Origin: Neopusillimonas maritima
Lineage (GTDB): Bacteria; Pseudomonadota; Gammaproteobacteria; Burkholderiales; Burkholderiaceae_B
Strand: one strand, 5' to 3'
Length of the DNA stretch: 64,000 nucleotides
Assembly: GCF_040930455.2 (NCBI RefSeq)
Contig: NZ_CP170494.1
Part shown: positions 26,024 to 34,515 of the stretch, in pieces
How the letters are laid out: the number at the start of each line of letters is the position of its first letter
How positions within the stretch are numbered: the first letter of the stretch is position 1
The notes under the pieces: generated by a model
What the model was told of the DNA's origin: nothing
Seen by the model: only the letters and a program-made list of their open reading frames with translations
The model's database searches: none
Program-made: the position numbers and the translations under genes

Positions 26024-27376
26024 TTAGCGTGACGAATACGGACTTGTCAGCAAATTCGACGAATTGCTGTAGGGGCTACCCCCACCAGAGGCGTTACGCC
26101 CCCCACTACCGGAAGTACTGCCGGACGAACTGCCACCTCCCTCGGACGACTGGCTGGTAGAACCTGCCGCCATACCAGCCGCAGGATCGGGCGACGCCGT
26201 GCTCGAGTTGGAGCGAGAGGCTTGCTGCATAATTTTATCAAGTGGCAAATACAACATATTGCTGGCCGACTGATTGTCGATAAGTATCTTTGATGTGTTT
26301 TCAAGTATTGTTTGCATGGTGGCTAAATACATGCGATCGCGGGTGACTTCCGGCGCCTTGGCAAACTCAGTTTCAATTGCGGCGAAACGTGCAGTATCAC
26401 CCTGCGCCGTACCGATCACTTGCGCGGTATAACCTTGAGCATCGAAAACCATACGATCGGCACGACCGCGAGCCTCGGGAATAATGCGACTGGCGTAGGC
26501 GTTTCCTTCGTTAATTAAACGCTCGCGATCTTGACCGGCTTTAACGGCATCATCGAACGCCGCTTGCACTTGCTCCGGCGGCTGGACGTTCTGTATGGCA
26601 ACAGTACTCACCTGTACACCGGTTTTATAGCGGTCGAGAATGTCCTGAGTAAGCTGCTGAACACTATTGGCAATTTCGGTACGACCGGAATACAAAACGA
26701 CATCCATAGGCCGCTGGCCGACCACTTCGCGCATGGCGGTTTCGGCAGCCTGACGAACAGAGTCGTCGGGGTCGACTGTTTCAAACAGGTAGTTGGGCGC
26801 ACCTTCCGGCATGAGGCGATATTGCACTACGTATTGCACATCGACGATATTTTCGTCGGTCGTAAGCATAAGAGATTCGTTCAGCACCTTGTTGCCGACG
26901 CTTCCGCGATAACCCACTTCAAAGGTACGCAACTGCGCAATATTTACAGGCTGTGCTTCTTCAATGGGATATGGCATATGCCATTGCAAACCGGGATTCA
27001 GTGTTTTCGTGTATTTACCAAATTTGGTCACCACGGCAACCTGCCCTTCCTGCACAATAATAAAGCCGCTGGAAAGCCATAAACCAACCAATACAATGGC
27101 GATAAAGACAAACAGTTTTGGAGAACCTTTAGGCAGTTGAACCGGCCCACCACCGTTGCCGCCACCGCCCATGTTGCCACCCCCTCGACGCTTACGGCCA
27201 AACAGTGAGCCTATTTTGCCGTTGAAATCACGCCAGACCTCGTCGAGGTCGGGAGGGCCGCCATTATTGCCCTGGTTATTACCGGGGCGATTCTGATTAT
27301 TGGGCTGCGACGAGTCATTGCCATCGCCTTTACCGCGACCCCAGCCCGGGTCGTTCAAATTAAATATTTTCGACAT
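26024..27376 (-). CDS. hflK: HflK, SPFH-domain modulator of FtsH protease
   Basis: Partner of HflC in the FtsH-HflKC membrane complex. From the ATG at 27376 (MSKIFNLNDPGWGRG) it is 450 residues; an ATG three codons earlier (27385), closer to AGGAAACA, is an alternative. The N terminus is Gly/Asn/Gln-rich and disordered, one membrane segment (KLFVFIAIVLVGLWLSSGFIIV) precedes the SPFH domain, then a helical region. The last 60 or so residues are Gly/Ser-rich low complexity. The start overlaps the end of hflX by 17 bases. Confidence 0.94.
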   Translation of the reverse strand: MSKIFNLNDPGWGRGKGDGNDSSQPNNQNRPGNNQGNNGGPPDLDEVWRDFNGKIGSLFGRKRRGGGNMGGGGNGGGPVQLPKGSPKLFVFIAIVLVGLWLSSGFIIVQEGQVAVVTKFGKYTKTLNPGLQWHMPYPIEEAQPVNIAQLRTFEVGYRGSVGNKVLNESLMLTTDENIVDVQYVVQYRLMPEGAPNYLFETVDPDDSVRQAAETAMREVVGQRPMDVVLYSGRTEIANSVQQLTQDILDRYKTGVQVSTVAIQNVQPPEQVQAAFDDAVKAGQDRERLINEGNAYASRIIPEARGRADRMVFDAQGYTAQVIGTAQGDTARFAAIETEFAKAPEVTRDRMYLATMQTILENTSKILIDNQSASNMLYLPLDKIMQQASRSNSSTASPDPAAGMAAGSTSQSSEGGGSSSGSTSGSGGRNASGGGSPYSNSSNLLTSPYSSR

Positions 27377-28457
27377 TAAACGCATTGTTTCCTGCGACTT
27401 GACCTGATTCAATGATAGCCTGACGCAGGCCATCAAGACCTGCACGCGTCAGCGCACTAACGAACACTCGCACAATGGTACCATGTTCATCGCGCTCCAC
27501 CCACGGTTCATAACCGGCTGCATCGATTTTATTGTAGACAAGAACCCGGGGAATTTCGCCAGCCCCAATATCCCCCAGCACTTTATTTACTTCGGCAATT
27601 TGCTCATCACGTTGTGGGCTTGCTGCATCGACCACATGCAATAGTAAATCAGCCTGGACAGTCTCTTCCAATGTGGCGCGAAAAGCCGCGATCAATGTTG
27701 GAGGCAAATCGCGAATAAACCCAACCGTATCAGACACCACAACCTGCCCAAACCCGTCGATCCAGAGCTTGCGGGTGGTGGTATCGAGCGTGGCAAACAA
27801 TTGATCGGCCTCGTACGCGCCGGCACGTGTTAAAGCGTTGAATAAGGTGGATTTTCCCGCGTTGGTGTAACCCACCAACGAGACCGACATGGTTCCGCGC
27901 CGGGTGCGCGCGCGCCTTTGCGTGTTTCGCTGCTTTTGCGCTTTGGCCAAACGCTCTTTCAGCAACTTGACCTTGGCGCCGATCATGCGCTTGTCCATTT
28001 CCAGTTGAGACTCACCGGGGCCACGCATCCCTATACCTCCACGCTGACGCTCAAGGTGGGTCCACATGCGTGTTAGGCGTGTCACCAAATGCTGAAGCTG
28101 GGCCAACTCAACCTGCAATTTACCTTCATGGCTTTGCGCACGCAACGCGAAAATATCCAGAATGAGTGCGACACGATCAATGACCCTGCGCTTGAGCGCC
28201 CGCTCAATATTGCGCTGTTGTGCCGGCGATAAAGGTTGATCGAACAGAATAATTTCGGCCTCAGTTGAATCGGCCAATAATGCGGCCTCATCAAGTTTGC
28301 CTTTGCCAATGAAGTACGCTGCGTCAGGCCGTTGACGGCGGGCAACCAAATGACCCACAATCTCGGCGCCGGCACCTTCGGCAAGCATCACGAACTCATC
28401 GGAATGAGCCTGGAAATCCGGGTTGCCCAGATCAACACTGATAATTAAAGATTTCAT
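27360..28457 (-). CDS. hflX: GTPase HflX
   Basis: A ribosome-associated GTPase that splits or rescues stalled 70S ribosomes, notably under heat stress. It has 365 residues: the HflX N-terminal domain with GAGAEIVGHLVARRQRPDAA, a helical linker (GMRGPGESQLEMDKR) and the G domain with GYTNAGKSTLFNALT (G1), DTVGFIRDLP (G3) and YNKID (G4). The C-terminal extension found in some homologues is short. The ATG comes only 18 bases after a hairpin-plus-T-tract terminator and has no visible ribosome site, so expression depends on readthrough from hfq and is probably low. Confidence 0.95.
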   Translation of the reverse strand: MKSLIISVDLGNPDFQAHSDEFVMLAEGAGAEIVGHLVARRQRPDAAYFIGKGKLDEAALLADSTEAEIILFDQPLSPAQQRNIERALKRRVIDRVALILDIFALRAQSHEGKLQVELAQLQHLVTRLTRMWTHLERQRGGIGMRGPGESQLEMDKRMIGAKVKLLKERLAKAQKQRNTQRRARTRRGTMSVSLVGYTNAGKSTLFNALTRAGAYEADQLFATLDTTTRKLWIDGFGQVVVSDTVGFIRDLPPTLIAAFRATLEETVQADLLLHVVDAASPQRDEQIAEVNKVLGDIGAGEIPRVLVYNKIDAAGYEPWVERDEHGTIVRVFVSALTRAGLDGLRQAIIESGQVAGNNAFNVENI

Positions 28458-28474
28458 TCAAACATAAAGAAACG

Positions 28475-28508
28475 AAAACCCGCCTGCACAGCGTGCATGG
28501 CGGGTTTT
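28475..28508 (-). terminator. Terminator/attenuator between hfq and hflX
   Basis: AAAACCCGCC (28475-28484) pairs with GGCGGGTTTT (28499-28508), with an inner five-base helix. In the minus transcript the stem is followed by GTTTTCGTTTCTTT, a good T tract, just before the hflX ATG. It should end most hfq transcripts. Confidence 0.85.
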
Positions 28509-28533
28509 ACTGAGACCAACAGAAACGGCTGAC

Positions 28534-28773
28534 TTATTCGGCAGCAGCGTCATCAACCTGCAAATTAACCGGACGTGCCGGTACAACGGTGGAAATGGCA
28601 TGCTTGTATACCATTTGCGTGACGGTATTGCGCAGCAGCACCACGTATTGATCGAAAGACTCAACCTGACCTTGCAGTTTGATACCATTTACCAGATAAA
28701 TGGAAACGGGAACATGTTCCTTACGAAGTGCGTTCAAAAACGGGTCTTGTAATGTTTGCCCTTTGTTGCTCAT
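28534..28773 (-). CDS. hfq: RNA chaperone Hfq
   Basis: A hexameric Sm-like protein that pairs small regulatory RNAs with mRNA targets and binds poly(A) and U-rich ends. From the ATG at 28773 (GGAG eight bases upstream) it has 79 residues: the proximal-face residues near the N terminus in QDPFLNALRKEHVPVSIYLV, the Sm2 motif YKHAISTVVP, and a short acidic tail (NLQVDDAAAE). The short C-terminal tail is typical of betaproteobacterial Hfq. The upstream in-frame extension was rejected because of the strong ribosome site here. A TATAAC -10-like hexamer at 28795-28800 may belong to its promoter. Confidence 0.97.
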   Translation of the reverse strand: MSNKGQTLQDPFLNALRKEHVPVSIYLVNGIKLQGQVESFDQYVVLLRNTVTQMVYKHAISTVVPARPVNLQVDDAAAE

Positions 28774-28844
28774 TGGCTTTACTCCAATTGTGTTGTTATA
28801 GAAATACCGCAAGCTGTAACTGTACAGGGTTTTCCCGTAAATCG

Positions 28845-29942
28845 CTATGCTGACGATGGGTGGGAGGTTGTAATAATTGTTTTCAACGCCTTGCACAGGC
28901 GTTCGTTATCGTCGGGTGTTCCCACTGATATACGTAAATACTGATCAATTCGTTCAAGCGGAAAATGCCGCACTAAAATATGATGCTTGCGCAAAGCCCT
29001 AAACAACAACGCAGCGTCGTGTTGCGGATGGGTTGCGAAAACGAAATTGGCCGCGCTGGGCAACACCTGAAAACCCAGTTCAGTTAAATTCCGGGTCAAG
29101 GTGTCGCGCGCATTGATAACCGCATTGCAGGCTTGGCGAAAGTAATCATCGTCTTGCACCGACGCAATTGCACCAGCCAGCGCCAAAGAATCAAGTGGAT
29201 AAGAGTTAAAACTGTCTTTGACACGCTCCAGCCCTTCCACGATAGGCGGATTCGCAACAACATAACCCACCCTTAATCCAGCCAGCGCACGCGACTTGGA
29301 GAAAGTATGTACGGCCACAATATTGGCGCACTGTTCCAGTAAGGCCACCGATGACTCGGCTCCAAAATCCACATAGGCCTCATCAACCACCACCGGAATA
29401 TCCGGATTCGCCTTGGCAATACGGGCGATGTCCTGCAATGGCAATGCCCGTCCGGTGGGTGCGTTCGGATTGGCAAAAATAATCCCTGCGACTAAATCCC
29501 CATCTGCCCGCGGCAAGTAGTCATTTGGCCGTATAGACAGATCGTCTGAGAGAGGGATCAATTCGGGGGTGATGCCAAACAGTTTGCAATAGCTGCGGTA
29601 AAAGCTATAGGTGATATCCGGCATACGCAGCGCCCGACCCTGGCGTCGAAACAAAGCATTGAATAAATGAGCCAATACTTCATCAGACCCGTTCCCGACA
29701 AAAATACAATCGGGTGTCACGCCATGATGTTCCGCCAACACTTCACGCAAAGCCGTGGCTTGCGGGTCTGGATATAAACGCAGGCGATTATCGGCGGCCT
29801 CCTTGATGGCCGCCAGCGCTTTGGGCGAAGGGCCCCACGGATGCTCGTTGGTATTCAGTTTCAGCAGGTCGGCTACCCGCGGCTGCTCTCCCGGCACATA
29901 AGGCGACAAACCGGAAACATGATCACTCCAGAATCGACTCAC
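28845..29942 (-). CDS. hisC: Histidinol-phosphate aminotransferase
   Basis: A PLP-dependent class I/II aminotransferase that converts imidazole-acetol phosphate and glutamate to histidinol phosphate. It has 365 residues, with NTNEHPWGPSPKA, the substrate-binding FVGNGSDEVLAHLFNA, FANPNAPTGRALP, VDEAYVDF and the PLP lysine motif TFSKSRALAGLRVGY. The start is a GTG (29942) whose GTGA overlaps the stop of der, implying coupled translation. It is not with other his genes here, so this may be one of two HisC paralogues, or a related aromatic aminotransferase. It precedes hfq by 71 bases. Confidence 0.9.
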   Translation of the reverse strand: MSRFWSDHVSGLSPYVPGEQPRVADLLKLNTNEHPWGPSPKALAAIKEAADNRLRLYPDPQATALREVLAEHHGVTPDCIFVGNGSDEVLAHLFNALFRRQGRALRMPDITYSFYRSYCKLFGITPELIPLSDDLSIRPNDYLPRADGDLVAGIIFANPNAPTGRALPLQDIARIAKANPDIPVVVDEAYVDFGAESSVALLEQCANIVAVHTFSKSRALAGLRVGYVVANPPIVEGLERVKDSFNSYPLDSLALAGAIASVQDDDYFRQACNAVINARDTLTRNLTELGFQVLPSAANFVFATHPQHDAALLFRALRKHHILVRHFPLERIDQYLRISVGTPDDNERLCKALKTIITTSHPSSA

Positions 29943-31390
29943 TTGGCCCCCTGCTGAATATACGGGTTTTGAGACGATTTGAACTCAATGCGTAAAGGCG
30001 TACCTTCCAGCTTGAACTCCGTGCGGAAACGCGTTTCCAGATAGCGCCGATAAGAATCAGGAATGGCATCCAGCGCGTTGCCATGAACAATAATAAGCGG
30101 TGGATTCTGCCCACCCTGGTGCGCATACCGCATTTTAGGCCGGAAAATGCCTTTGCGCGGGGGGGGCTGTTGCTCGACCGCGGCATGCAAAACTCGCGTA
30201 AGGCGCGGCGTGGGCAACTTGGCAAATGCCGCTGCATGGGCTTGCTTTACCGATTTAATCAGCGGTTGAATGCCCCGCCCTTTTAATGCGGAGATGGTAT
30301 GCACCTTGGCAAACGACAAGAACCGCAATTTACGTTCAAAGTCGCGCTTGATACGGTCGCGGGCGTGATCGTCCAGCCCATCCCACTTGTTAATGGCAAT
30401 CACCAGCGCCCGACCGGTTTCCAGAATAAAACCGGCGATATGCGCGTCCTGATCGGAAATTTCCGTATGGGCATCCAGCATGAGAACCACCACATTGCAT
30501 GCCTCAATAGCCTGCAGGGTTTTAATCACGGAAAACTTTTCCACTGCCTGGAACACTTTACCGCGACGCCTCAAACCGGCTGTATCGATTAAGGTATAAG
30601 CCGTGCCGTCTTTCTCGAATTCAATTTCTATCGCGTCGCGCGTGGTACCCGGCAAATCGAAAGCGATGACACGCTCTTCACCGATTAAAGTATTGATGAG
30701 CGTCGATTTACCCACGTTCGGCCGACCGACAATGGCCAGCTTGATGCGGTGATATTTATCTTTTTCGGTACCGGACTCAGCGACATCTTCAACGACAACA
30801 TCGACACCGTTGATTTCTTTTTCGTCGGCCTCAGACGTCCAATCGGACGCTTCCTGGCCGCTTTCCTGGCCAGCAACACCGTCATCAAGGAATGAAAGCG
30901 CGTTGTCGATCAAGTCGACCACGCCATCGCCATGCGAAGCAGAAATAGGGTACGGTTCACCCAGGCCCAATTCATAGAATTCCGCAGCGGCGGACCCGTG
31001 TTTCATGCCTTCGGCTTTGTTTACCGCCAACAAAACACGTTGACCCGCACGGCGCAACAAACGGGCAATTTCGTGATCGTGTGCGTTAATACCCGCCCGA
31101 GCATCTACAAGAAAAATAACCACATCGGCCTCGGCAATGGCTTGCTCGGTCTGGCGCGCCATTTCCACCATAATGCCTTCTTTCGCGATTGGCTCAAAGC
31201 CACCGGTGTCTACTACCAGATAAGCATGATTGCCCAGGCGGCCTTCACCGTAATGACGATCACGTGTTAAGCCGGCGAAGTCGGCTACGAGCGCAGCACG
31301 CGACCGTGTAAGACGGTTGAATAGTGTGGATTTGCCCACATTGGCGCGCCCAACCAGCGCGACAACGGGTTTGAACAACGTGTTTTTCAA
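29939..31390 (-). CDS. der: Ribosome biogenesis GTPase Der (EngA)
   Basis: An essential GTPase for 50S subunit maturation with two tandem G domains. The first G1 motif is GRANVGKST (Ala where Pro is usual) at about residues 13-21. The second is GRPNVGKST near residue 215. The C-terminal KH-like domain has KVHTISALKGRGIQPLI and MRYAHQGGQNPPLIIVHG. It has 483 residues; the acidic linker between the G domains is rather long. The start appears to be TTG (31390), its TTGA overlapping the bamB stop. Its own stop overlaps the GTG of hisC. It is part of the conserved ndk-to-der gene run. Confidence 0.95.
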   Translation of the reverse strand: MKNTLFKPVVALVGRANVGKSTLFNRLTRSRAALVADFAGLTRDRHYGEGRLGNHAYLVVDTGGFEPIAKEGIMVEMARQTEQAIAEADVVIFLVDARAGINAHDHEIARLLRRAGQRVLLAVNKAEGMKHGSAAAEFYELGLGEPYPISASHGDGVVDLIDNALSFLDDGVAGQESGQEASDWTSEADEKEINGVDVVVEDVAESGTEKDKYHRIKLAIVGRPNVGKSTLINTLIGEERVIAFDLPGTTRDAIEIEFEKDGTAYTLIDTAGLRRRGKVFQAVEKFSVIKTLQAIEACNVVVLMLDAHTEISDQDAHIAGFILETGRALVIAINKWDGLDDHARDRIKRDFERKLRFLSFAKVHTISALKGRGIQPLIKSVKQAHAAAFAKLPTPRLTRVLHAAVEQQPPPRKGIFRPKMRYAHQGGQNPPLIIVHGNALDAIPDSYRRYLETRFRTEFKLEGTPLRIEFKSSQNPYIQQGAK

Positions 31391-32544
31391 TTGACACCAA
31401 CAAGTACGAGATTACCGCCGTCGGTTTGCACCAGCACCCCTCGCGGCGTGCTTACCAACGGCGACACAATAGGTCCACTGCCAACCTGCACACGGCCCAA
31501 TAAATCGCCATTCACTCGCGATAGGAAATGGATATATCCATCGAGGTCGCCATAGGCAACAGCTTGGGGCACCACTGCCGGACCGGACAGACGCCGATTG
31601 CGCAATTGTTCCTGCTTCCAGCGCTCGGTACCATCGTTCAGACTAAAGGCGTAGGCCACGTCGCGCTGGTTAGCCGCATACACTTGCTGGCTGTCTGCCA
31701 CAATACCCTGGGAAGTCGAGAAACGCTGCTCCCAGATGGGCACACCCCCCTGAGAAACATCGAAACATACAATACGCCCCTGATACGATGCAGCGCAAAG
31801 CAAAGGCCCAAGCGCCTGCGGTTTACCCACCACATCGTTGATACGCTCAAGGTCGGTTGCACCGCGCGCCGAAGAGACATTACCTTCCCACTGCACAGCC
31901 CCATTACGGGCATCAATCACAATCACGCGACCATTGGGCAGACCGGAGATCACCACGCCCTCGATAATCAGCATTTGCATGCTGGTTTTTAAGGCCAGTG
32001 CCGGGCCGGGGCGCTGCAGGCTCCAAAGCAAATCACCTGTGTTGGCGTCAAACGCCTGAATGCGGTAGTCGCTACTACGCACCGCCACGATGCCCTCACC
32101 TACCGCCGGTGGAATAAACACCTCGCTGCTTGCCTTGGCGCGCCATTTCTCCTGGCCTTGATCGTTAAAAGCCACGACTGTGCCGTCTGGACCCGCTACC
32201 GCTGTGGTCACGCCATCGGAACCCGCACCGGCCGACAGCGGAATATCTGCATCGGCACGCCATTGAACAGCACCACTGCCCAATGCAACTTTAACCACTG
32301 AGCCATTGGGCGCCGCCGCGTAGACCGACTCGCCCACCAACTGGGGAACAAAACCGGGGCCGGAACCACTGCCAATGGATACATTCCAGCCGGCTGCTGC
32401 TGAAATTTGCGCCGGATACTCGGTGAGAGGGGTGGGCTCGTAACGTGGGTCACTGGGAGAAAACCAGGAGCAACCTGCCAAGACGAACGACGTCATCACG
32501 ACGCCCGCGCCCTTTTGCCAACGGCGAAAACCTGCTTTGCGCAT
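31387..32544 (-). CDS. bamB: Outer-membrane assembly lipoprotein BamB
   Basis: A lipoprotein subunit of the BAM complex that inserts beta-barrel proteins in the outer membrane. It has 385 residues. The signal peptide ends in the lipobox VLAGC (Cys about residue 25), followed by an eight-bladed propeller of PQQ-like repeats (for example GNVSSARGATD, ANTGDLLWSLQRPG, NDGTERWKQE). The stop overlaps the start of der by four bases. It starts four bases after the YfgM-like gene, as in E. coli and relatives. Confidence 0.95.
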   Translation of the reverse strand: MRKAGFRRWQKGAGVVMTSFVLAGCSWFSPSDPRYEPTPLTEYPAQISAAAGWNVSIGSGSGPGFVPQLVGESVYAAAPNGSVVKVALGSGAVQWRADADIPLSAGAGSDGVTTAVAGPDGTVVAFNDQGQEKWRAKASSEVFIPPAVGEGIVAVRSSDYRIQAFDANTGDLLWSLQRPGPALALKTSMQMLIIEGVVISGLPNGRVIVIDARNGAVQWEGNVSSARGATDLERINDVVGKPQALGPLLCAASYQGRIVCFDVSQGGVPIWEQRFSTSQGIVADSQQVYAANQRDVAYAFSLNDGTERWKQEQLRNRRLSGPAVVPQAVAYGDLDGYIHFLSRVNGDLLGRVQVGSGPIVSPLVSTPRGVLVQTDGGNLVLVGVN

Positions 32545-32548
32545 TATC

Positions 32549-33184
32549 TTAGTCTCCCAGGGCGTCTATTTTGAGTTCAATAATTTGTACCATGGGGTCA
32601 TCACCCAAGGTTTCCACTGCACTTTGCCATGCTTGCCTGGCTTCATCCGACTTTCCTTGCGCCGCCAGAATATCGCCACGACGATCGGCATAAAGCGCTG
32701 CGAACGCTTCTGGCGGGTTTTCCAATGCTTTCAACGCGGCGTCATATTCCTTTTGTTGTAACAAAACACCAGCCAGACGCAAACGTGCCAACGGCACCAG
32801 CGCGGCATCGCCACTTTGTTCAATGACCCAATTCAATTGTTCCGTGGCCCCGGCGTAATCATCACGCTCTTGCAATACACGTGCCGCCACTAATGCGCCT
32901 CGCGAGGCATAACCCGATTTGGGAAAATCCTCGCGTAATGTTTCGCTGGCCGCCCGCACACGGGCCAAAGATTCTTCACTTTGTTCATTCGTGGCTGCCG
33001 TTTCAAGGGCTTCAAAATAACCCATGGCCTGCTTGGCCTGATTGGTTTCATACCATTGCCAACCACGCCAACCCGCGAACGATGCTGCAATAACAACCAA
33101 AACAGTTACGATAAGCGTGCCATAGCGCTCCCACCACTGCCGGATTGCGTCTAGTTTCTCCTGTTCTTCCAGATCGTATGCCAT
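32549..33184 (-). CDS. YfgM-like tetratricopeptide protein
   Basis: A 211-residue inner-membrane protein with a short cytoplasmic N terminus (MAYDLEEQEKLDAIRQWWERYG), one membrane anchor (about residues 22-42) and a periplasmic domain of TPR-like helices. The family member YfgM of E. coli associates with the SecYEG translocon and the chaperone PpiD. Its place between hisS and bamB is conserved in many gamma- and betaproteobacteria and supports the assignment. The gap to hisS is seven bases. Confidence 0.9.
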   Translation of the reverse strand: MAYDLEEQEKLDAIRQWWERYGTLIVTVLVVIAASFAGWRGWQWYETNQAKQAMGYFEALETAATNEQSEESLARVRAASETLREDFPKSGYASRGALVAARVLQERDDYAGATEQLNWVIEQSGDAALVPLARLRLAGVLLQQKEYDAALKALENPPEAFAALYADRRGDILAAQGKSDEARQAWQSAVETLGDDPMVQIIELKIDALGD

Positions 33185-33191
33185 TCTTTCT

Positions 33192-34481
33192 TTAAACCTT
33201 TTGTTTTATTGCGTCTACCAGGCGATTTGCGGGAATCGTTTCCTGTTGAATATCGTTTTCAATTAAATCAGCGCGCAGCCATTTTATGCTGACCTCATTA
33301 TTCTGGTGTTCTTGCTCACCAATAATGACGGCCACAACCGCTCCACTGGCGTCGGCGCGCTTGAATTGCGACTTAAAACCGCTGGAGCCGGCATGGACAA
33401 TAACGCGCAAGCCGGCATCGCGCAACTGCTCGGCCAATGTTGCCGACATGCGCTGGGCGGGTTCCGATTGATAAATCATATAAACCTGGCATTCCGGCGT
33501 ATCAATCGCCGGGCGGCTTTGCGACCACAAGTCAAGCAAACGCTCCATCCCGATCGCAAAACCCACCGCCGGTGTAGGCTTACCCCCCAGCAGTTCAACC
33601 AGGCCATCGTATCGGCCGCCACCGCATACGGTGCCTTGAGCCCCAAGTTGGTCGGTAACCCACTCAAACACGGTAAGGTTGTAGTAATCAAGACCACGGA
33701 CCAGCCTTGGATTCAGAGAATAGGCGATACCCGCGTCGCTCAAACGATCACAAACTCCGTCGAAATGCGCACGAGTCTCGTTACCCAAAAAATCAAATAA
33801 ACGTGGGGCGCCATTGGCCATTTCCTGCATGGCTGGATTTTTTGTGTCCAGCACACGCAAAGGATTGGTATACATACGACGACGCCCTTCTTCGTCCAAC
33901 ACGTCAACGTGCCGTTCAAGATAAGCCACCAAAGCTTCGCGATGCCGCAGACGTTCGTCCGCCTGCCCCAGCGAATTCAACTCCAGACGCACATCATTCA
34001 GCCCCAGCGTTTTCCACAAGCGCCCCAACATCACAATAAGCTCAGCATCCACATCCGGGCCTTTCAAACCCAACGCTTCAACATCAATTTGGTGAAATTG
34101 ACGATAACGCCCGCGCTGCGGCTTCTCGTGGCGGAAAACCGGCCCCATGGAAAACACGCGTTGTGGTCGGTCGTAGACCAGATTGTGCTCAATCGTGGCA
34201 CGCACAATACCGGCGGTAAACTCGGGTCGCAGCGTAAGTTTCTCGTCGTTGAGCGCGTCGGTGAAGGAGTACATTTCCTTCTCGACAATATCGGTCACTT
34301 CACCGATACCGCGCGCGAACAAACGCGTGTGCTCCAGCACCGGGGTACGAATATTACGATAACCGTATGCCGCCAACCACTCGCGGACGATTTTTTCCAA
34401 CTGCTCCCACTGCGCACTGCCATCGGGCAATACATCTTTCATGCCCGTAATGGCATGAACCTTCTGAAATGACTGCGACAT
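33192..34481 (-). CDS. hisS: Histidyl-tRNA synthetase
   Basis: Charges tRNA-His with histidine. It is 429 residues from the ATG at 34481, with an AGCAGGT ribosome site; a longer frame from 34508 lacks one. Class II features are VHAITGMKDVLPDGS, motif 2 RPQRGRYRQFHQIDVE, the His-specific LVRGLDYYNLTVFEW, and motif 3 region PAVGFAIGMERLL. The C-terminal anticodon-binding domain (about residues 330-429) is present, unlike HisZ in this window. It lies between ispG and the yfgM-like gene, the conserved order. Confidence 0.97.
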   Translation of the reverse strand: MSQSFQKVHAITGMKDVLPDGSAQWEQLEKIVREWLAAYGYRNIRTPVLEHTRLFARGIGEVTDIVEKEMYSFTDALNDEKLTLRPEFTAGIVRATIEHNLVYDRPQRVFSMGPVFRHEKPQRGRYRQFHQIDVEALGLKGPDVDAELIVMLGRLWKTLGLNDVRLELNSLGQADERLRHREALVAYLERHVDVLDEEGRRRMYTNPLRVLDTKNPAMQEMANGAPRLFDFLGNETRAHFDGVCDRLSDAGIAYSLNPRLVRGLDYYNLTVFEWVTDQLGAQGTVCGGGRYDGLVELLGGKPTPAVGFAIGMERLLDLWSQSRPAIDTPECQVYMIYQSEPAQRMSATLAEQLRDAGLRVIVHAGSSGFKSQFKRADASGAVVAVIIGEQEHQNNEVSIKWLRADLIENDIQQETIPANRLVDAIKQKV

Positions 34482-34515
34482 ACCTGCTCTTGTTTTAATT
34501 AGACGCAAAGCGCGA

